Assembly: GCF_003248605.1 (NCBI RefSeq) | Contig: NZ_QFPF01000112.1 | Span: 1-8,087, forward strand | Source: Microbacterium sp. | GTDB lineage: Bacteria; Actinomycetota; Actinomycetes; Actinomycetales; Microbacteriaceae | Reading direction: 5' to 3' | Length of the DNA: 8,087 nucleotides | In this document: piece after piece, positions 7,101 to 8,087 of the stretch | How the letters are laid out: each line of letters begins with the position of its first letter | How positions within the stretch are numbered: the first letter of the stretch is position 1 | Made by a program: the position numbers and the translations under genes | Notes under the pieces: generated by a model | What the model was told of the DNA's origin: nothing | What the model saw: the letters and a program-made list of their open reading frames with translations, nothing else | The model's database searches: none

Positions 7101-7639
7101 TCGAGACGCTTCTGCCGCGCATCGCTGCCGCGCGCGGATTCGAAGATGCTCAGGATGCCGCAGCCGTGCTACACGAACGCCTCGAGCACGTCCTCGCTCG
7201 GCCGTCGAGCGGCAGCGCGCGGGGGAGTGGGCAGCGGCTCATCGCCGGCCTCATCCCAATGGCGATGGGGGAGACGGATGCCGAGATGCGGCGTGCCCTC
7301 GACGAACGGGCCCACCTCATCGAGGAGCGTGCGTCTGCGCTCGTCGATGCTGCGGTGGTGTCGGGGGAGAGGTGGATCGCATCGCTCGGGCGAATCCCCG
7401 TCGATTCGGCGCGGGCGAGTGCCTGGCGCCACCAGGTGCGAATCGTTGCTGCCTACCGCGACCGGTACGGCGTTCTCGAGGATGACGCGCTCGGCGCTCC
7501 CGCTTCGTCACCCAACCAGCGAATGGATGCCGCGGCCGCAGCTGTCGCGCGAGATCGCGCAGTCTGGCTTTCGCGGGCGGATGCTCCTACCCAGCCGCGG
7601 CGGACACCTGCGCGCACGCGCGCTGTCCACAGCCTGTAG
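4142..7639 (+). CDS. MobF-family conjugative relaxase-helicase (TrwC/TraI type)
   Basis: This 1165-residue protein would nick one strand at oriT through a Tyr-DNA bond, then unwind the DNA for transfer. Relaxase domain, residues 1 to about 350: tyrosines at 14/16 and 37/38, the second pair (RYYAE) aligning with the second Tyr pair of TrwC; the three-His metal site is H194, H205 and H207 in HFDSRAGDPQLHTH. Helicase domain, about 505-875 (RecD/TraI-like SF1): Walker A GPAGAGKTT (535-543), Walker B VIIDEAS (605-611), motif III-like VGDWAQLQ (635-642), motif V-like YRAQGIT (837-843) and the final YVAMTRGR (861-868). The remaining 290 residues are helical and unassigned. All key motifs are intact and there is no frameshift. 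The GTG at 4142 follows a good Shine-Dalgarno sequence; an ATG at 4154 is the alternative. It is divergent from the STAND gene and followed by a small membrane protein. No coupling protein is in view. Names such as traA or trwC are used for relatives, but I assign none. Confidence 0.93.
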   Translation: MSVSMRVMSAGDGYKYLLRTVAAADGDRPLSTPLTRYYAEAGTPPGRWRGSGLPALADGRIDAGSRVSEAQLDLLLGMGRDPGTGAPLGRAYPVYAASDASPDRPNSDTPAPTHRRAVAGYDFTFSLSKSASVLWAVADANTQATIAAAHHKAIDDILAFMERELAATRAGEAGRDGAVAQVEVHGLIAAAFDHFDSRAGDPQLHTHVVVSNKVRAVFDGNWRSLDGRPLHAATVALSEMHTAVFADYLSRALGVQWERRERESDRNPVWAIATVPEQLVAEFSSRSRHIDIEKDRLIDEYIVTHGRAPSKVTIIRLRQQATLATRPEKQLRSLADLTHEWRTRASRLLGVDATAWARTAVSHRDAPQPLRAEDIERGILDQLAVRVVEAASERRSTWTRWNLYAEAARQTMGWRFAATEDREAIVGMITDAAEQRSTRLTPPELAVSPAEFRRADETSVFRPRNSARYSSIALLDAEERLLAASHATDAPVVSAATVERAERARRTHGIVLGEDQRAALHSIATSARSLDVLIGPAGAGKTTAMHTLRLAWEHEHGRGSVIGLAPSAAAARELADDLGIATENTAKWLHEHNQGRATVRNSQLVIIDEASLAGTLTLDRISTLATQAGAKVLLVGDWAQLQSVDAGGAFRMLVEARSDAPELADVHRFRNAWEKKASLGLRNGRLQALDAYGAHDRIVGGDADAMADAAYSAWLQDIASGMSSVLVAETGEAVATLNRRARAELILSGIVDASVDASLRDESAASTGDVIITRKNDRRLRSGRDWVRNGARWKVVAVRRDGSLRVQNSDRAGARPITLPAEYVAENVDLGYAVTAYRAQGITTATAHAVVEPGTTRENLYVAMTRGRASNNAYVVVSRPDDNHSSRHPGERPDATARDILSGVLGHVGAELSAHETIAAEQESWGSIAQLAAEYYTIAASAQRPRWTNLIHACGLPAELAEAAIESDAFGALAAGLRRAEALGHNVETLLPRIAAARGFEDAQDAAAVLHERLEHVLARPSSGSARGSGQRLIAGLIPMAMGETDAEMRRALDERAHLIEERASALVDAAVVSGERWIASLGRIPVDSARASAWRHQVRIVAAYRDRYGVLEDDALGAPASSPNQRMDAAAAAVARDRAVWLSRADAPTQPRRTPARTRAVHSL

Positions 7640-7703
7640 TGGATGGTCCTATCGACGCCGGAGGGCGAGGCGTAACCTGAGCGCAATCAGAGCCCGACAC
7701 CTG

Positions 7704-7712
7704 AAGGAGAGG
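7704..7712 (+). promoter_or_regulatory. Ribosome binding site of the small membrane protein
   Basis: AAGGAGAGG is followed by 8 nt and then the ATG at 7721. It is strong and well placed, and fixes this start. The 81-bp gap after the relaxase stop has no obvious terminator, so read-through from the relaxase gene is likely. Confidence 0.6.
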
Positions 7713-7720
7713 CCTGGACG

Positions 7721-8071
7721 ATGTTCCAACTGCTGATCGCCTTCGTGAGCCGCCTCTACGCGTTCATCCAGCGGACGATGCCGACGAACATCGTCCTCCG
7801 TGCCACCCACACCCGGCGCGGGCTAAAGTGGGGCGTGCCTGCCATGCTCCTGGCGGTCGTCTACATCGTCATTGCCGCAGCGCTCGCGCAGTGGGTGGTA
7901 GGCGGCGCGCCCGGGTGGATCTACTTGCTCGTGCTCGTGTGCCTTTGGAACGCGATCAAATTCGTCGTGAACGGGCCGGTCACGCTGGTGCGGTTGCTCC
8001 GCGTGCGGGCGGTCGAGCGGCGCTACCGCAACGCGAGAGTGGCCATAAGCAAGACGATGCCAGTCGGCTGA
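7721..8071 (+). CDS. Small membrane protein, two predicted helices, relaxase-linked
   Basis: The protein has 116 residues. An amphipathic, Arg-containing N-terminus with the segment RTMPTNIVLRATHTRRGLKWGVP precedes two hydrophobic helices, about residues 38-60 and 66-91, and an Arg-rich C-terminal tail (residues 91-106). The charge pattern suggests both ends are on the cytoplasmic side. The motif RRGLKWGVPAM and the stretch WNAIKFVVNGPVTL match a family I recall from Actinobacteria beside relaxase genes, sometimes labelled 'sulfate permease'. That label is not credible for a two-helix protein of this size. It lies 81 bp after the relaxase on the same strand and is probably co-transcribed. A role in transfer or at the membrane end of the transfer machinery is inferred from position only. 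Confidence 0.82.
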   Translation: MFQLLIAFVSRLYAFIQRTMPTNIVLRATHTRRGLKWGVPAMLLAVVYIVIAAALAQWVVGGAPGWIYLLVLVCLWNAIKFVVNGPVTLVRLLRVRAVERRYRNARVAISKTMPVG

Positions 8072-8087
8072 GATTCAACCGCCAACG

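Noticed and set aside
7673..7678. TAACCT as a -10 box for the small membrane gene
   Set aside because: The only -35-like element (TCGACG) is 15 bp away and weak; read-through from the relaxase is equally likely.
6517..7736. Two overlapping plus-strand open frames of 322 and 332 codons within the relaxase C-terminus
   Set aside because: Shadow frames of high-GC coding sequence, extremely Arg-rich. The relaxase frame continues without interruption and the second one runs over the start of the small membrane gene.
1..8087. tRNA, rRNA, CRISPR array, insertion sequence or integrase
   Set aside because: Looked for on both strands by eye: no cloverleaf-like arms, no regularly spaced repeats, no transposase or recombinase motifs and no terminal repeats were seen.

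Overview
The window looks like a piece of an actinobacterial mobile or accessory region (a plasmid or an integrated conjugative element). High GC, GTG starts, Actinobacteria-style protein sequence and a MobF relaxase of the type common in Microbacteriaceae all point to a Microbacterium-like host. This host call is from recalled family resemblance, not from a search.

Layout, left to right. (1) 1-816, plus strand: the 3' part of an unrecognised protein whose reading frame runs in from outside the window. (2) 794-3664, minus strand: a large STAND-type protein with an N-terminal SERAC1/lipase-like alpha/beta hydrolase, a central AfsR-like NB-ARC NTPase and a C-terminal TPR-like helical region. 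It is convergent with gene 1 and their coding ends overlap by 23 bp. (3) 3665-4141: a gene-free divergent spacer whose right half is unusually structured. It holds a 58-bp interrupted inverted repeat, an 8-bp direct repeat, a perfect 12-bp palindrome and a hairpin covering the ribosome binding site of the next gene. (4) 4142-7639, plus strand: a TrwC/TraI-type (MobF) relaxase-helicase with intact relaxase and helicase motifs. (5) 7721-8071, plus strand: a small two-helix membrane protein, apparently co-directional with the relaxase.

Working reading: the relaxase and small membrane protein are the DNA-processing end of a transfer module, and the structured spacer just upstream is the best place for its origin of transfer (oriT). 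No coupling protein, mating-pair gene, integrase or replication gene is visible here. The hydrolase-STAND protein has the sensor-switch-effector layout of NLR-like immune proteins, so it is a reasonable anti-phage or abortive-infection candidate, possibly with gene 1 as neighbour or partner. That role is inference. The left half has visibly lower GC than the relaxase (hand counts: 361-420 about 58%, 5221-5280 about 70%), and the hexamer GGATGC/GCATCC is dense in the relaxase but sparse to its left. Both suggest that the two halves have different histories.
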